A stretch of DNA of 64,000 nt from Hyphomicrobiales bacterium (GTDB taxonomy: Bacteria; Pseudomonadota; Alphaproteobacteria; Rhizobiales; Aestuariivirgaceae), in assembly GCA_025359045.1 (NCBI GenBank), contig JANYHN010000070.1, forward strand, positions 62,001-126,000, given 5' to 3'. This document shows positions 25,943-35,347 of the stretch, one piece after another (position 1 is the stretch's first letter; each line of letters begins with the position of its first letter). A model generated the notes under the pieces. It was not told the origin of the DNA, ran no database searches, and worked only from the letters and a program-made list of their open reading frames with translations. A program made the position numbers and the translations under genes.

Positions 25943-26540
25943 AAATCTGCCCGTCATCTATTTTATTCGTCACGGCGAGACCGATTGGAACCGCATGGGT
26001 TTGGTGCAAGGTTCCATCGAAACTGATTTGAATGCACATGGCCAGCAGCAGGCGCTAGATGTGGCGCGGGCCTTATCTGAAAAGCACCAGGAGTTAGCCG
26101 GATTTCAATATGTGTGTTCGCCACAGAGGCGCGCGCAACAGACTATGGGCTATATCACCACCGCACTTGGTGTTTCGATGGACGTTGTCAAAACCGAGCC
26201 TCGCGTTCGCGAATTGGGCTTTGGAGTTTGGGAGGGGAAACCTTTTTGGGAACTGAAAGACTCACCCATTTATCCTGCTGACGCCGAGTCGCGCTATGAT
26301 TGGCGTCCTGTTGGTGGCGAGAGTTATGCTGATGGTGTGGCGCGGGTGGATGATTGGTTGTCAACTCTGACGTTGCCGACACTGGTTGTTGCGCATGGCG
26401 CAGTCGGGCGATGTTTGATGGGCTATGTGGCGGGCATGAAGCCTGCGGATATTGTTGGGTTGAGAACGCCGCAAGGCTGTTATTGCCGATTGCAAAATGG
26501 CCAGATTGATTGGTTTGACGCAAATCATAATGCGGCTTAA
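25929..26540 (+). CDS. histidine phosphatase family protein (GpmB/cofactor phosphatase-like)
   Basis: The protein is 203 residues from the ATG at 25929. It has the phosphohistidine motif YFIRHGETDWNRMGLVQG, CSPQRRAQQT with the second Arg, RELGFGVWEG, and the second His in VVAHGAVGR. The branch includes bacterial phosphoglycerate mutase-like phosphatases such as GpmB and CobC-like enzymes. The substrate is not readable. Translation is probably coupled to fabI through the 14-base overlap, and aroC follows after ten bases, so it belongs to a fabI-phosphatase-aroC unit. Confidence 0.85.
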   Translation: MPLSKNLPVIYFIRHGETDWNRMGLVQGSIETDLNAHGQQQALDVARALSEKHQELAGFQYVCSPQRRAQQTMGYITTALGVSMDVVKTEPRVRELGFGVWEGKPFWELKDSPIYPADAESRYDWRPVGGESYADGVARVDDWLSTLTLPTLVVAHGAVGRCLMGYVAGMKPADIVGLRTPQGCYCRLQNGQIDWFDANHNAA

Positions 26541-26550
26541 TTAGTGTCTC

Positions 26551-27642
26551 ATGTCACACAACACATTCGGCCATCTCTTCCGGGTTACAACATTTGGTGA
26601 AAGCCATGGACCAGCCATTGGCTGCGTGGTGGATGGTTGCCCGCCCGGCATCGCGCTGACGCCTGAAGATATTCAAGGTTTTCTGGACAAGCGCAAGCCC
26701 GGCACATCGCGTTTTACAACGCAGCGGCAGGAAGCAGATCTGGTCAAAATTCTATCGGGTGTATTTGAAGATGAACGCACGAATGGGCCGCGCACAACGG
26801 GTGCACCCATTATGCTGCAGATTGAAAATACCGATCAACGTTCAAAAGACTATTCCGAAATTCGCGACACCTTTCGTCCGGGCCATGCTGATCTGACATA
26901 TCAAGCCAAATACGGCATTCGTGATTATCGCGGTGGCGGGCGCTCCTCGGCACGTGAAACAGCGTCGCGTGTGGCGGCTGGCGCTGTAGCGCGAAAGGTC
27001 ATTCCAAGCGTTAGCATTCGTGGTTGCATGATCCAGATGGGCGACCAGAAGATTGATAACAAGAATTGGGATTGGGCTGAGGTTGAGCGTAATCCATTTT
27101 TCTGCCCTGATGCGAAGGCAGCGAAACATTGGGAGACTTATCTTGATGGCATTCGCAAATTGGGTTCGTCAATTGGCGCAATCATTGAAGTGACGGCTTC
27201 TGGCGTTCCTGCTGGTTGGGGCGCACCGCTATACGCCAAGCTCGATTCTGAACTGGCCGCAGCGATGATGAGCATTAATGCCGTGAAGGGCGTTGAAATT
27301 GGCGCTGGCTTTGCGTCGGCTGCTTTGCACGGCGAAGATAATGCTGATGAAATCCGCATGCGTCACGGCAAGCCTGAATTTATGTCAAATCATGCTGGTG
27401 GCATTTTGGGCGGCATATCGACGGGGCAGGATGTTGTGGTGCGCTTTGCGGTGAAGCCGACATCTTCCATTTTGCAATCGCGCAAAACGATCACGGCGCA
27501 AGGCGCTGATGCTGATATCATCACTAAAGGCCGCCATGATCCATGTGTTGGAATTCGCGCAGTTCCGGTGGGTGAGGCGATGATGGCATGTGTATTGGCA
27601 GATCAGTTTTTACGGCATCGTGGGCAAGTGGGCGGGCTTTAG
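26551..27642 (+). CDS. aroC: chorismate synthase
   Basis: The 363-residue protein converts 5-enolpyruvylshikimate 3-phosphate to chorismate, with reduced FMN. All signatures are present: [18 protein letters not shown] at the N-terminus, [32 protein letters not shown] near residue 110 (family pattern), and [21 protein letters not shown] in the second half. The length is normal (about 360). It ends the fabI-phosphatase-aroC run. Confidence 0.97.
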   Translation: MSHNTFGHLFRVTTFGESHGPAIGCVVDGCPPGIALTPEDIQGFLDKRKPGTSRFTTQRQEADLVKILSGVFEDERTNGPRTTGAPIMLQIENTDQRSKDYSEIRDTFRPGHADLTYQAKYGIRDYRGGGRSSARETASRVAAGAVARKVIPSVSIRGCMIQMGDQKIDNKNWDWAEVERNPFFCPDAKAAKHWETYLDGIRKLGSSIGAIIEVTASGVPAGWGAPLYAKLDSELAAAMMSINAVKGVEIGAGFASAALHGEDNADEIRMRHGKPEFMSNHAGGILGGISTGQDVVVRFAVKPTSSILQSRKTITAQGADADIITKGRHDPCVGIRAVPVGEAMMACVLADQFLRHRGQVGGL

Positions 27643-27721
27643 GCCGCTTCAAAAATCTGCTGACAAACAAAGTAATTTTTAGCATAAGGCAGTTGGGGGC
27701 ATATTTTGAGGAATTCAAATT

Positions 27722-28036
27722 ATGCGCAAAATGTTCATTCTATTTTCTGCGGTGGCCATTCTGGCCGTTTTCAATTCCGACGTTGCCTTTGCCCAATATT
27801 GCGAGGGCACAGTGCACGGTCTTTCAGGCCGTTATAACCCTGCAAGCGGCTCTGGCTTTCTGGCGGTACGTGCTGGGCCAAAGGCTTCGGCCTCGCAGGT
27901 GGGCGAATTGTTTAATGGCGATACGGTGGAAGTTTTTGATCGTCGTGGCAACTGGTATAAGGTTGCTTCAACGGCTGATGCAAGAATCGATGGTTGGGTT
28001 AGTGCGCGCTATCTGCACAACGATTGCAGATATTGA
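27722..28036 (+). CDS. exported SH3b-domain protein
   Basis: The 104-residue protein has a signal peptide (cleaved near DVAFA-QY) and one bacterial SH3 domain from about residue 44: SGFLAVRAGPKASASQVGELFNGDTVEVFDRRGNWYKV, then WVSARYLH. Such domains often bind peptidoglycan. Two cysteines (YCEG and NDCRY) may form a disulfide. It overlaps the convergent deacetylase gene at the 3' ends by 38 bases, so the two transcripts can pair. The peptidoglycan link with that neighbour is suggestive only. Confidence 0.8.
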   Translation: MRKMFILFSAVAILAVFNSDVAFAQYCEGTVHGLSGRYNPASGSGFLAVRAGPKASASQVGELFNGDTVEVFDRRGNWYKVASTADARIDGWVSARYLHNDCRY

Positions 28037-28760
28037 TTTGAGGCGTTGGCCGCTCAAAAGCATCCTGCAATTTTACAAACACAAAACCATTGGCTTTCAA
28101 TTTGAGAATGCCTTCGACCACGCCCGCACCAGCGGGTTTTGATGGTTGGTTGATGTGGGCAATAATCACATCACCATTTTTGGCCGCGCCAAAAGTGCTT
28201 GCCGTTCTTCGGGTTGAGAAGCTGGCGCCGCCATCACCATGCACGGAATAGCCAGCAAGTTTGTAATCCATTTCGGCGATGGTTTTTTCAGCTGACGCCG
28301 AATAGAGCCCCGTTGCACCACGAAACCATTTGGGTTTGATACCAAATGCGGCTTCAATGGCTTTTGCGCCGCCCTCAATTTCAGCCCGAACGGCTTCAGG
28401 TGAGCCTGCTGCTTCTAAGCCAAAAACTTTGATTGGGAAATCAATGACCGGAACATGCTTGGCCCCATGGTTTTCAATTTCGAACAAATCGGCATTGGCT
28501 TTGAGTTCGACGATGGCTTGCGGATTGCGTTTGATCCAACGTGCGGTGACGAAAATTGTAGCGCTAATTTTATTGTCGATCAGTGTTTGCAAAATGCGTT
28601 CGTCGGTCTTGCCACTGCAGGCATCAAAGGTGAGCGCCACGCGTGGGGGATTATTTGGAAAGATGTTTAGACGTAACTCTGGTTCCAATAAAGGTTGAGC
28701 GATGCAAGTGGAAAACGTCATGGCAATTGTTGCCGCAGCGATTGCGAAGATTGATCTCAT
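27999..28760 (-). CDS. exported polysaccharide deacetylase (NodB-like)
   Basis: The 253-residue protein has a signal peptide (AIAAATIAMTFSTCIAQP) and a NodB-like domain. The metal-binding motif 1 is ALTFDACSG, where the usual second Asp is Ala, as in one recognised branch of the family. Motif 2 is ENHGAKHV, with the two His three apart, and GATGLYS resembles motif 3 (RxPxG/Y). It should remove acetyl groups from a cell-wall or surface glycan in the periplasm. The substrate is unknown. Confidence 0.82.
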   Translation of the reverse strand: MRSIFAIAAATIAMTFSTCIAQPLLEPELRLNIFPNNPPRVALTFDACSGKTDERILQTLIDNKISATIFVTARWIKRNPQAIVELKANADLFEIENHGAKHVPVIDFPIKVFGLEAAGSPEAVRAEIEGGAKAIEAAFGIKPKWFRGATGLYSASAEKTIAEMDYKLAGYSVHGDGGASFSTRRTASTFGAAKNGDVIIAHINQPSKPAGAGVVEGILKLKANGFVFVKLQDAFERPTPQINICNRCADSAH

Positions 28761-28905
28761 GGCCGTGCAACTAGATTGAAATTATGAATAAAGTGTGGGG
28801 TATTTGGTTTTCAAGTGTCACTTTAAGTGCTTATGTAGGCGCATGAATTGCACTTTGTTACTGATCAAAGTATGAGCCTAACCTATTGAATATGGAGTAT
28901 TAAAC

Positions 28906-30015
28906 TTGAAAACACGTGCCGCAGTTGCCTTTGAAGCTGGAAAACCTCTGGAAATTGTTGAGGTGGACTTGGAGGGGCCGCGCGAGGGCGAAGTTCTGGT
29001 CGAGATCAAAGCCACAGGCGTTTGCCACACGGACGAGTTTACGATTTCCGGTTCTGATCCTGAAGGATTATTCCCGGCCATCATGGGCCACGAGGGTGCG
29101 GGCGTGGTTGTTGATGTGGGGCCTGGCGTTAGGTCCCTCCAAAAGGGTGATCATGTGATTCCGCTTTATACGCCAGAGTGCCGCGAGTGCGACTATTGCC
29201 TCAATCCAAAAACTAATCTCTGCCAAAAAATTCGCACCACGCAGGGCAAGGGTTTGATGCCGGATGGCACGTCACGTTTCTCATACAAGGGCCAGATGAT
29301 TCATCACTATATGGGATGTTCGACCTTCTCGAATTTTACAGTCTTACCTGAAATTGCTTTGGCTAAAGTGCGCAGCGACGCCCCATTTGACAAGATTTGT
29401 TACATTGGTTGCGGTGTTACAACTGGTGTTGGCGCCGTGATCAACACGGCGAAAGTTGAAATTGGCTCGACAGCGATTGTGTTTGGTTTGGGTGGCATTG
29501 GCCTTAACGTGATCCAGGGCCTGCGCCTGGCGGGTGCGCGTCAGATTGTTGGCGTTGATATGAATGACGACAAGGAAGCGTGGGGCCGCAAATTTGGCAT
29601 GACGCATTTTGTGAATCCTTCCAAAGTCACAGGCGATATGGTGGTTCATCTGGTGGAACTGACGGGTGGTGGCGCTGATTATACTTTTGAATGCATTGGG
29701 AACGTTAAGGTGATGCGCATTGCACTTGAGGCTGCGCATAAGGGCTGGGGGCAGTCGATCATTATTGGTGTTGCAGGTGCCGGCCAGGAGATTTCAACAC
29801 GGCCATTCCAATTGGTCACAGGTCGTTCATGGCGAGGCACTGCCTTTGGTGGTGCACGAGGCCGCACTGATGTGCCTAAAATTGTTGACTGGTATATGGA
29901 GGGCAAAATTGAGATCGATCCTATGATCACCCATATTTTGCCGCTTGAGAAAATCAATGATGCGTTTGATTTGATGCATAAGGGTGAATCGATTCGGAGT
30001 GTGGTTGTGTTTTGA
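28906..30015 (+). CDS. frmA: S-(hydroxymethyl)glutathione dehydrogenase / class III alcohol dehydrogenase
   Basis: The 369-residue zinc enzyme oxidises S-hydroxymethylglutathione in formaldehyde detoxification and also reduces S-nitrosoglutathione. It has the catalytic zinc ligands [12 protein letters not shown] and GHEGAGVV, the structural zinc cysteines in [29 protein letters not shown] and the NAD motif [14 protein letters not shown]. It starts at TTG (28906), preceded by GGAG. Gfa follows after 24 bases, which completes the glutathione-dependent pathway. Two short palindromes lie upstream (28819-28829 and 28852-28871). Confidence 0.95.
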   Translation: MKTRAAVAFEAGKPLEIVEVDLEGPREGEVLVEIKATGVCHTDEFTISGSDPEGLFPAIMGHEGAGVVVDVGPGVRSLQKGDHVIPLYTPECRECDYCLNPKTNLCQKIRTTQGKGLMPDGTSRFSYKGQMIHHYMGCSTFSNFTVLPEIALAKVRSDAPFDKICYIGCGVTTGVGAVINTAKVEIGSTAIVFGLGGIGLNVIQGLRLAGARQIVGVDMNDDKEAWGRKFGMTHFVNPSKVTGDMVVHLVELTGGGADYTFECIGNVKVMRIALEAAHKGWGQSIIIGVAGAGQEISTRPFQLVTGRSWRGTAFGGARGRTDVPKIVDWYMEGKIEIDPMITHILPLEKINDAFDLMHKGESIRSVVVF

Positions 30016-30039
30016 GTTCAACTTAACAGGAGGAAGGAT

Positions 30040-30696
30040 ATGGCCAAAAAAGCAGTTAAAAAAGCCGTTAAGAAGGCGGTGAAGAAGAAGACCGTGAAGG
30101 CGAAGAATGCGAGTGCGCCTTTAATTAAATTGCATCCGTCAATTGATAAAGGAATTGCAAAAGCTGGAGCTAAGAATTTTGCCGGTGGTACGCTCACCTG
30201 CAATTGCGCAACAGACCCTGTGACCGTGGCACTTCATTCACAATCGGCACATAATCATGCCTGCGGCTGCACGAAATGCTGGAAGCCAGAGGGTGCAATA
30301 CTCTCAGTTGTCGCTGTGGTTCCGAGCGAAAAAGTTGAAGTGATGGCCAATGGTCATAAATTGCATGTGATCGATACGTCAGCTTTGATTTTGCGCCATG
30401 CTTGCTCTGGCTGTGGTGCTCATATGCACGGGCCAGTGCGCAGAGAGGGCCATCCCTTCCAAGGCCTCACTTTTGTGCACACAGAGCTTTCGAAGAATAA
30501 GGGTTGGTCGCCTCCGGGCTTTGCGGCTTTTGTTTCTTCAGTGATTGAAAGCGGTGTGCCACCTTCCAAAATGCCTGCCATTCGCAAGCGTTTGAAGGCT
30601 TTGGGGCTGGAGCCATATGATGCGCTCAATCCGGGTTTGATGGATTATTTGGCCACAGCGGCGGCAAAGAAGTCGGGCACTTACCGCGAGGCCTAA
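30040..30696 (+). CDS. gfa: glutathione-dependent formaldehyde-activating enzyme with Lys-rich N-terminus
   Basis: The 218-residue protein joins formaldehyde and glutathione. The Gfa core runs from about residue 30 to the end: [20 protein letters not shown], zinc ligands in [14 protein letters not shown] and [13 protein letters not shown], and [20 protein letters not shown]. The first 25 residues are extra and consist of AKK/AVKK repeats, a histone H1-like basic tail not usual in Gfa. The ribosome site is good (AGGAGG), so this is the real start. It forms an operon with frmA and ends at a strong terminator. Confidence 0.93.
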   Translation: MAKKAVKKAVKKAVKKKTVKAKNASAPLIKLHPSIDKGIAKAGAKNFAGGTLTCNCATDPVTVALHSQSAHNHACGCTKCWKPEGAILSVVAVVPSEKVEVMANGHKLHVIDTSALILRHACSGCGAHMHGPVRREGHPFQGLTFVHTELSKNKGWSPPGFAAFVSSVIESGVPPSKMPAIRKRLKALGLEPYDALNPGLMDYLATAAAKKSGTYREA

Positions 30697-30703
30697 TCAT
30701 CGG

Positions 30704-30736
30704 GGCGGCTGTGTGATTTCACAGAGCCGCCTTTTT
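30704..30736 (+). terminator. Rho-independent terminator of frmA-gfa
   Basis: GGCGGCT at 30704-30710 pairs with AGCCGCC at 30725-30731, with further pairing inside, and five T follow. Confidence 0.85.
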
Positions 30737-31684
30737 CTAATTGATAGGTGCTGGTTGTTCGATATTTTTCACGCCAGCGCGCAGAGCTAATACTCCAGCT
30801 GCCGCGATGAGGGTCATGCCGATAAAGGTTGTGGCGCGTGGCACTTCGCCAAAAAAAGCAAAGCCGAACACCACCGCCCAGATCATTCCTGTATATTCGA
30901 AAGGTGTTATGATATTGGCCTGGCCTTTGCGATAGGCGTGGGTGAGCAAAGTCATGCCCACTGCGGCAATCACGCCACATGCGCCCATGAGCAATAGATC
31001 GTGATTGTTAGGCCAACCCCATTTGCGAAACAGAAAATCAAAACTGGGATGGCCGGGGGGTTTCATGCCGAGGATTGCGGCTATGGCGGCAAAGGCTGCT
31101 GCACCGATCAAATATACAATGTTCTGGTAGAATGACATGACGGATGATGGCGTTTCGCTGCCATATTTACGTGCCAAGATCATTGAGAGTGCATATGTTG
31201 CGGCACTGATGAGGCTGAGCAAAGCGGCTGGATTAAACAGGGCGCTGCCAGGTTGCAGAATAACGAAGACGCCGACGAGGCCTATGGCGACGGCGCCCCA
31301 AGCAAGGGCTGTTACTCTTTCGCCCAGCATTGGCCCTGACATTATGGTGACCAGCAAGGGCACCATAAAGAACAGAGCGATGGCTTCAGCCAAGGGCAAA
31401 GCCGGGAAGGCCATAAAGTAGGTTGTGTAAGCGCACAGCAAAATACAGCCGCGCCAAACCAACACGCGCCACTGTTTTGTGATAATGCCTTTTAGCCCAC
31501 ACTCAAAATGTACCATGGCGAGCAACACCGGAAACGCCACCACGGCGCGGATGAAGATTGCCAGTGTTACAGCATGCTCTCCGCTGATGGATTTGATAAT
31601 TGCGTCCTGGATTGAAAATACGAAGATGCCAAGGATTAGTGCGAAGATGCCGATGAGGTTGTTGCGGTGGGTGGGGGAGGTCAT
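30737..31684 (-). CDS. DMT superfamily transporter, EamA type
   Basis: The protein is 315 residues with ten hydrophobic helices in two EamA repeats (first from residue 5, second from about 150). The opening LIGIFALILGIFVFSIQDAIIKSISGEHAV is typical of EamA transporters. Substrates of the group are mainly amino acids or metabolites moved outward; none can be named here. A start at 31714 would overlap the metallopeptidase gene; the ATG at 31684, six bases after that gene, is preferred. Confidence 0.82.
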   Translation of the reverse strand: MTSPTHRNNLIGIFALILGIFVFSIQDAIIKSISGEHAVTLAIFIRAVVAFPVLLAMVHFECGLKGIITKQWRVLVWRGCILLCAYTTYFMAFPALPLAEAIALFFMVPLLVTIMSGPMLGERVTALAWGAVAIGLVGVFVILQPGSALFNPAALLSLISAATYALSMILARKYGSETPSSVMSFYQNIVYLIGAAAFAAIAAILGMKPPGHPSFDFLFRKWGWPNNHDLLLMGACGVIAAVGMTLLTHAYRKGQANIITPFEYTGMIWAVVFGFAFFGEVPRATTFIGMTLIAAAGVLALRAGVKNIEQPAPIN

Positions 31685-31689
31685 GGCTC

Positions 31690-32376
31690 TTAAAATCTCA
31701 TTATTCGCAGCCATCTGCCAACACTGATTAAACTAACCAATGCTCCAGCCACATAAGTGTAGGCTGCGGCACGCAACACTTTTCTTGCTCCCTCCATTTC
31801 CTGTTCCGGCAAATATTGGCGCAGTATGGGCAGAGCTTTTTTGAAGCTTGCATCATATTCAGTGGGCAATGTGAAGATGTGAATGACAATCGAAATTGCC
31901 AAAATGCCCAGAGCTGCTGCCAATTCAAGTAGCAAGATCACGGGTGATCTTGTGAGAGCAAAAACCAATGGCGAAGCCATCAATATGGTGCTTCCGACTT
32001 TTTCAAACACCACAACATTCTTGGCGAGTTTTTGGCGCATCGATAGTGGCCAATATCCATCCCGGTCTTGGATGGCGTGGCCGACTTCATGCGCGGCCAC
32101 TGCGACTGCTGTAACAGACTTTCCTTCAAAGTTTTCTTTTGAAAGCCGAATTGTTTTTTTATCTGGAGCATAATGATCGCGCATCGGTTCAACAATTTCG
32201 ATCTTCACGCTTTGAAGGCCAGCATCATCTAAGAGCTGACGCGCCATTTCCCCGCCCGTACCCGGAAAATCGGCGCGTTCGGTCGCATAGGTTTTCATCG
32301 TCCAATTGATCCAGAACTGCGGACCGAAGATGAGGCCAATGAATGCTAGGAGGCCGAGAGCTGCCAGTATAACCAT
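31690..32376 (-). CDS. membrane zinc metallopeptidase, YugP family
   Basis: The 228-residue protein has an N-terminal membrane helix and two or three further helices after residue 125. Its active-site motif AAHEVGHAIQDRDGY (HExxH) near residue 95 and the YAPDKKTIRLS segment before it are the marks of YugP-type zinc peptidases. It is likely a membrane-protein quality-control protease; targets are unknown. The EYDASF segment fits the family's C-terminal conserved Glu/Asp region. Confidence 0.88.
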   Translation of the reverse strand: MVILAALGLLAFIGLIFGPQFWINWTMKTYATERADFPGTGGEMARQLLDDAGLQSVKIEIVEPMRDHYAPDKKTIRLSKENFEGKSVTAVAVAAHEVGHAIQDRDGYWPLSMRQKLAKNVVVFEKVGSTILMASPLVFALTRSPVILLLELAAALGILAISIVIHIFTLPTEYDASFKKALPILRQYLPEQEMEGARKVLRAAAYTYVAGALVSLISVGRWLRIMRF

Positions 32377-32395
32377 GGTTCAGCCCTCGATGCCT

Positions 32396-33703
32396 TTAAT
32401 TCCCCACAATCGCCGCTTCCAGAATATCCAAACCTTCCTTCATGATCATCTCAGATGCCGTCAGCGGGGTCAGCAAACGCACCACATCGCCATAAACGCC
32501 GCATGTCAATATCAGCAAACCACGTTCTAAGCATTTGGCCGCCAGTGCTTTGGCGCCACCTGCGTCTGGCTTGTTGCCTCCGTGTTCGGTGACCATTTCG
32601 AAGGCGCACATTGCGCCGAGGCCGCGGATGTCGCCAATCGGCATGCCCTGCTTTTTGGCTTTGATGGCATGCATGCGCTTCATAATCATAGCACCTTGGG
32701 CGACTGATTTTTCGAGCAGGTTTTCAGTTTCAAAAGCTTCGAACACGCCCAGTGCTGCGGCGCAGGCGACGGCGTTGCCAGCATAGGTGCCGCCAATGCC
32801 GCCTGGGTCTGGTGCGTCCATGACTTTGGCGCGGCCTGTGACGGCGGCAAGCGGGAAGCCACCTGCGAGGGATTTTGCCGTGGTCAATAAATCCGGCTCC
32901 ACGCCATAATGTTCCATGGCGAAGAATTTTCCGGTGCGGCCAAAGCCCGATTGAATTTCATCGGCAATCAGCAAAATACCATGCTCATCGCAAAGCTGGC
33001 GCAAGCGCACCATCAATTCTTTTGGTGCAATGTAAAAACCACCTTCGCCTTGCACAGGTTCGATGATGATGGCGGCCACGCGCGCTGGCTCCACATCACA
33101 TTTGAATAACAACTCAATGGCATGGATTGAATCTTCAACGCTGATTCCCTTGTGTTCAACAGGGAATGGCACATGCCAAATGCCTGCGGGCATGGGGCCA
33201 AACATGGCTTTATAGGGCAAGACTTTTCCCGTTAATGCCATGCCCAGCAATGTGCGGCCATGGAACCCGCCGTGAAAGGCAATGACGTCAGAGCGGCCTG
33301 TGTAGCAACGGGCATATTTGATTGCGTTTTCGACGGCTTCGGCGCCTGTAGTGACCAAGGCTGATTTGACTTCGCCCTTAATGGGCGCTTTCTCATTCAG
33401 CTTTTCACACACTTCAATGAAGGGCGCATAGGGCATGACCATGGCGCAGGTGTGGGTGAAGGCTTCGAGTTGTTCGTAAACCCGCTTCATTACGAGCGGA
33501 TGCCGGTGGCCTGTGTTAACCACGGCAATGCCTCCGCCAAAATCAACATAGCGATGGCCTTCAATATCCCAGATTTCGGCGTTCTCAGCTTTTGCCGCCA
33601 TCACAGGAGCACCCATGCCAATGCCGCGCGAAACGGCCTTGGCGCGGCGTTCAACCCAGGCTTTGTTTGAACCAGCGGGTTGGTGTCTGATGGGTGCGTT
33701 CAT
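32396..33703 (-). CDS. gabT: 4-aminobutyrate--2-oxoglutarate aminotransferase-like class III aminotransferase
   Basis: The 435-residue PLP enzyme has the class III pattern: VWDIEGHRYVDF-like opening (IWDIEGHRYVDFGGGI), NTGHRHP, TTGAEAVENAIK, FHGGFHGRT, EPVQGEGG and DEIQSGFGRTG, with the PLP lysine in TTAKSLAGG. The pattern matches GabT most closely, the enzyme that converts GABA to succinate semialdehyde. No gabD lies next to it, so a related omega-amino acid substrate is possible. Confidence 0.88.
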   Translation of the reverse strand: MNAPIRHQPAGSNKAWVERRAKAVSRGIGMGAPVMAAKAENAEIWDIEGHRYVDFGGGIAVVNTGHRHPLVMKRVYEQLEAFTHTCAMVMPYAPFIEVCEKLNEKAPIKGEVKSALVTTGAEAVENAIKYARCYTGRSDVIAFHGGFHGRTLLGMALTGKVLPYKAMFGPMPAGIWHVPFPVEHKGISVEDSIHAIELLFKCDVEPARVAAIIIEPVQGEGGFYIAPKELMVRLRQLCDEHGILLIADEIQSGFGRTGKFFAMEHYGVEPDLLTTAKSLAGGFPLAAVTGRAKVMDAPDPGGIGGTYAGNAVACAAALGVFEAFETENLLEKSVAQGAMIMKRMHAIKAKKQGMPIGDIRGLGAMCAFEMVTEHGGNKPDAGGAKALAAKCLERGLLILTCGVYGDVVRLLTPLTASEMIMKEGLDILEAAIVGN

Positions 33704-33805
33704 TGGTATTCTCCGAATATTGATGTTAGATCATCATAGACTGGTTGACCTTTGCCTCGCAAACGGATTCAGTGGGGCCAGATATGACATGAAGAGAGCC
33801 GCACC

Positions 33806-35185
33806 ATGCGTCAGCCACACTACACCGAAGTTTCGTTGCCGGAGTTTGGATTTGCAGGGCCAGAACCAATGCTTTCGCCTGCTCACTATCTGCAAAGGCA
33901 TGACGATCTTTTGCGCCGCATGGTCGATCATAAACTGGATGCGATGGTGATTTATGGTGACCGGGAGCATGTGGCGAATATCAGTTGGGCCACCGGCTAT
34001 GACCCCCGCTTTGAGGAAGCGCTTTATATTGTGGTGCCAAATCGCAAGCCCCTGCTGCTGGCTGGCAATGAGGGCTATCCTTATGCCGAGCTTGCTCAAG
34101 GGCATTTTGAGCGGGAACTTTGGCAACAGTTAAGTCTGATGGGGCAACCCCGTGATAAAGACAAATGCCTAGAAAGCCTGCTAAAAAAAGCCGGGCTGAA
34201 AGCCGGAATGAAGATTGGACTGGCTGGCTGGAAGGGCTTTGAGACAGAGGATGGGGCGTTTGATTCTGATTGGTTTGAAACGCCACATTATCTCGTAGAG
34301 GCGTTGCGTAAATTTGGTGATGTAACGAATGCCGCGCAAATTTTTATGCATCCTGTTTCAGGTTTGCGGGTGATTAACGAAGCCGCGCAATTGATGCGGT
34401 TTGAATATGCCTCGTGCTTGTCTTCGACGGCGATCAAAAACTTTGTTCTGGGAGCCAAGCCTGGCATCTCTGAATATGACGCTTGTCGCAATCTCAATCT
34501 TAATGGGTTTCCGCAATCCATTCATATCAACATGTGTTCGGGGCCGCGTGCTAAATATGGTTTGCCCAGCCCGAGTGAGCGGATTATTGAGCGGGGTGAT
34601 CCGATTGTCGTTGGTCACGGGCTTATGGGCTCACTCAATTGCCGCGCTGGTTTTATGGTGGAAAGTGCCAGTGAACTTCCCACCCATATTTCAGACTATG
34701 TGGACAAATTGGTGGCACCCTATTTTCGCTCAGCTGTTGCTTGGTATGAAACCATTGGCATTGGTGTTGAAGGAGGTGCAGTTTATGAAGCGGTTATGGC
34801 GCATGTGGAAGCCCCTTTTTTTGGGATTGGACTGAACCCGGGGCATCTTATTCATCTTGATGAATGGGTGAATTCACCGATTAAGAAAAATTCCAAGATG
34901 AAATTTGTGTCTGGCATGGCCTTGCAATGCGATATTATTCCCGCCACCGGAACAGATTATTTCATGTCGAACATTGAAGATGGAATCGCTTTGGCTGACG
35001 CGGATTTGCGGGCCGAAATACAGCAAAGCTTTCCTGACGCATGGGCGCGGATTGAAGCCAGACGAAATTTCATGACTGATGTATTGGGAATTCGCTTGAA
35101 GTCAGAAGTTTTGCCTCTCAGCAACATGGCGGCATGGCTGCCTCCTTTCTGGCTGGCCCCGCACAAAGCTATGACTATGAGATAG
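33806..35185 (+). CDS. M24 (Xaa-Pro peptidase / creatinase fold) family protein with altered metal site
   Basis: The 459-residue protein has a creatinase-like N-terminal domain (about 25-180) and a pita-bread C-terminal domain (about 200-420). In M24 peptidases five ligands (Asp, Asp, His, Glu, Glu) bind two metals. Here the region expected to carry the first two (GSLNCRAGFMVES) has none at the usual spacing, the His is present in NPGHLIHLDEW, the first Glu appears as Asp in LQCDIIP and the last Glu remains in SNIEDGIAL. It may bind one metal or be a non-peptidase such as a creatinase-like hydrolase. It is a single gene. Confidence 0.75.
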   Translation: MRQPHYTEVSLPEFGFAGPEPMLSPAHYLQRHDDLLRRMVDHKLDAMVIYGDREHVANISWATGYDPRFEEALYIVVPNRKPLLLAGNEGYPYAELAQGHFERELWQQLSLMGQPRDKDKCLESLLKKAGLKAGMKIGLAGWKGFETEDGAFDSDWFETPHYLVEALRKFGDVTNAAQIFMHPVSGLRVINEAAQLMRFEYASCLSSTAIKNFVLGAKPGISEYDACRNLNLNGFPQSIHINMCSGPRAKYGLPSPSERIIERGDPIVVGHGLMGSLNCRAGFMVESASELPTHISDYVDKLVAPYFRSAVAWYETIGIGVEGGAVYEAVMAHVEAPFFGIGLNPGHLIHLDEWVNSPIKKNSKMKFVSGMALQCDIIPATGTDYFMSNIEDGIALADADLRAEIQQSFPDAWARIEARRNFMTDVLGIRLKSEVLPLSNMAAWLPPFWLAPHKAMTMR

Positions 35186-35347
35186 TGTCTTGCCTTCCGC
35201 ACCAATCGGTAGGTGATTTTGTGCTTGCTAAATATATGGTGCTAATGGCAACCTGCTACTAACAATATCTCATACAAGTCTAGGCACCGAAATTGGTGTG
35301 ATCGGCACTGTCGAACCGATAGTCTGAAATCAAAGGAAACACTTAAG

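Noticed and set aside
30043-30105. Tandem DNA repeat or CRISPR-like array in the AAAAAAGC/GTTAA region
   Set aside because: The repetition comes from AKK/AVKK codons inside the gfa frame; there are no spacers.
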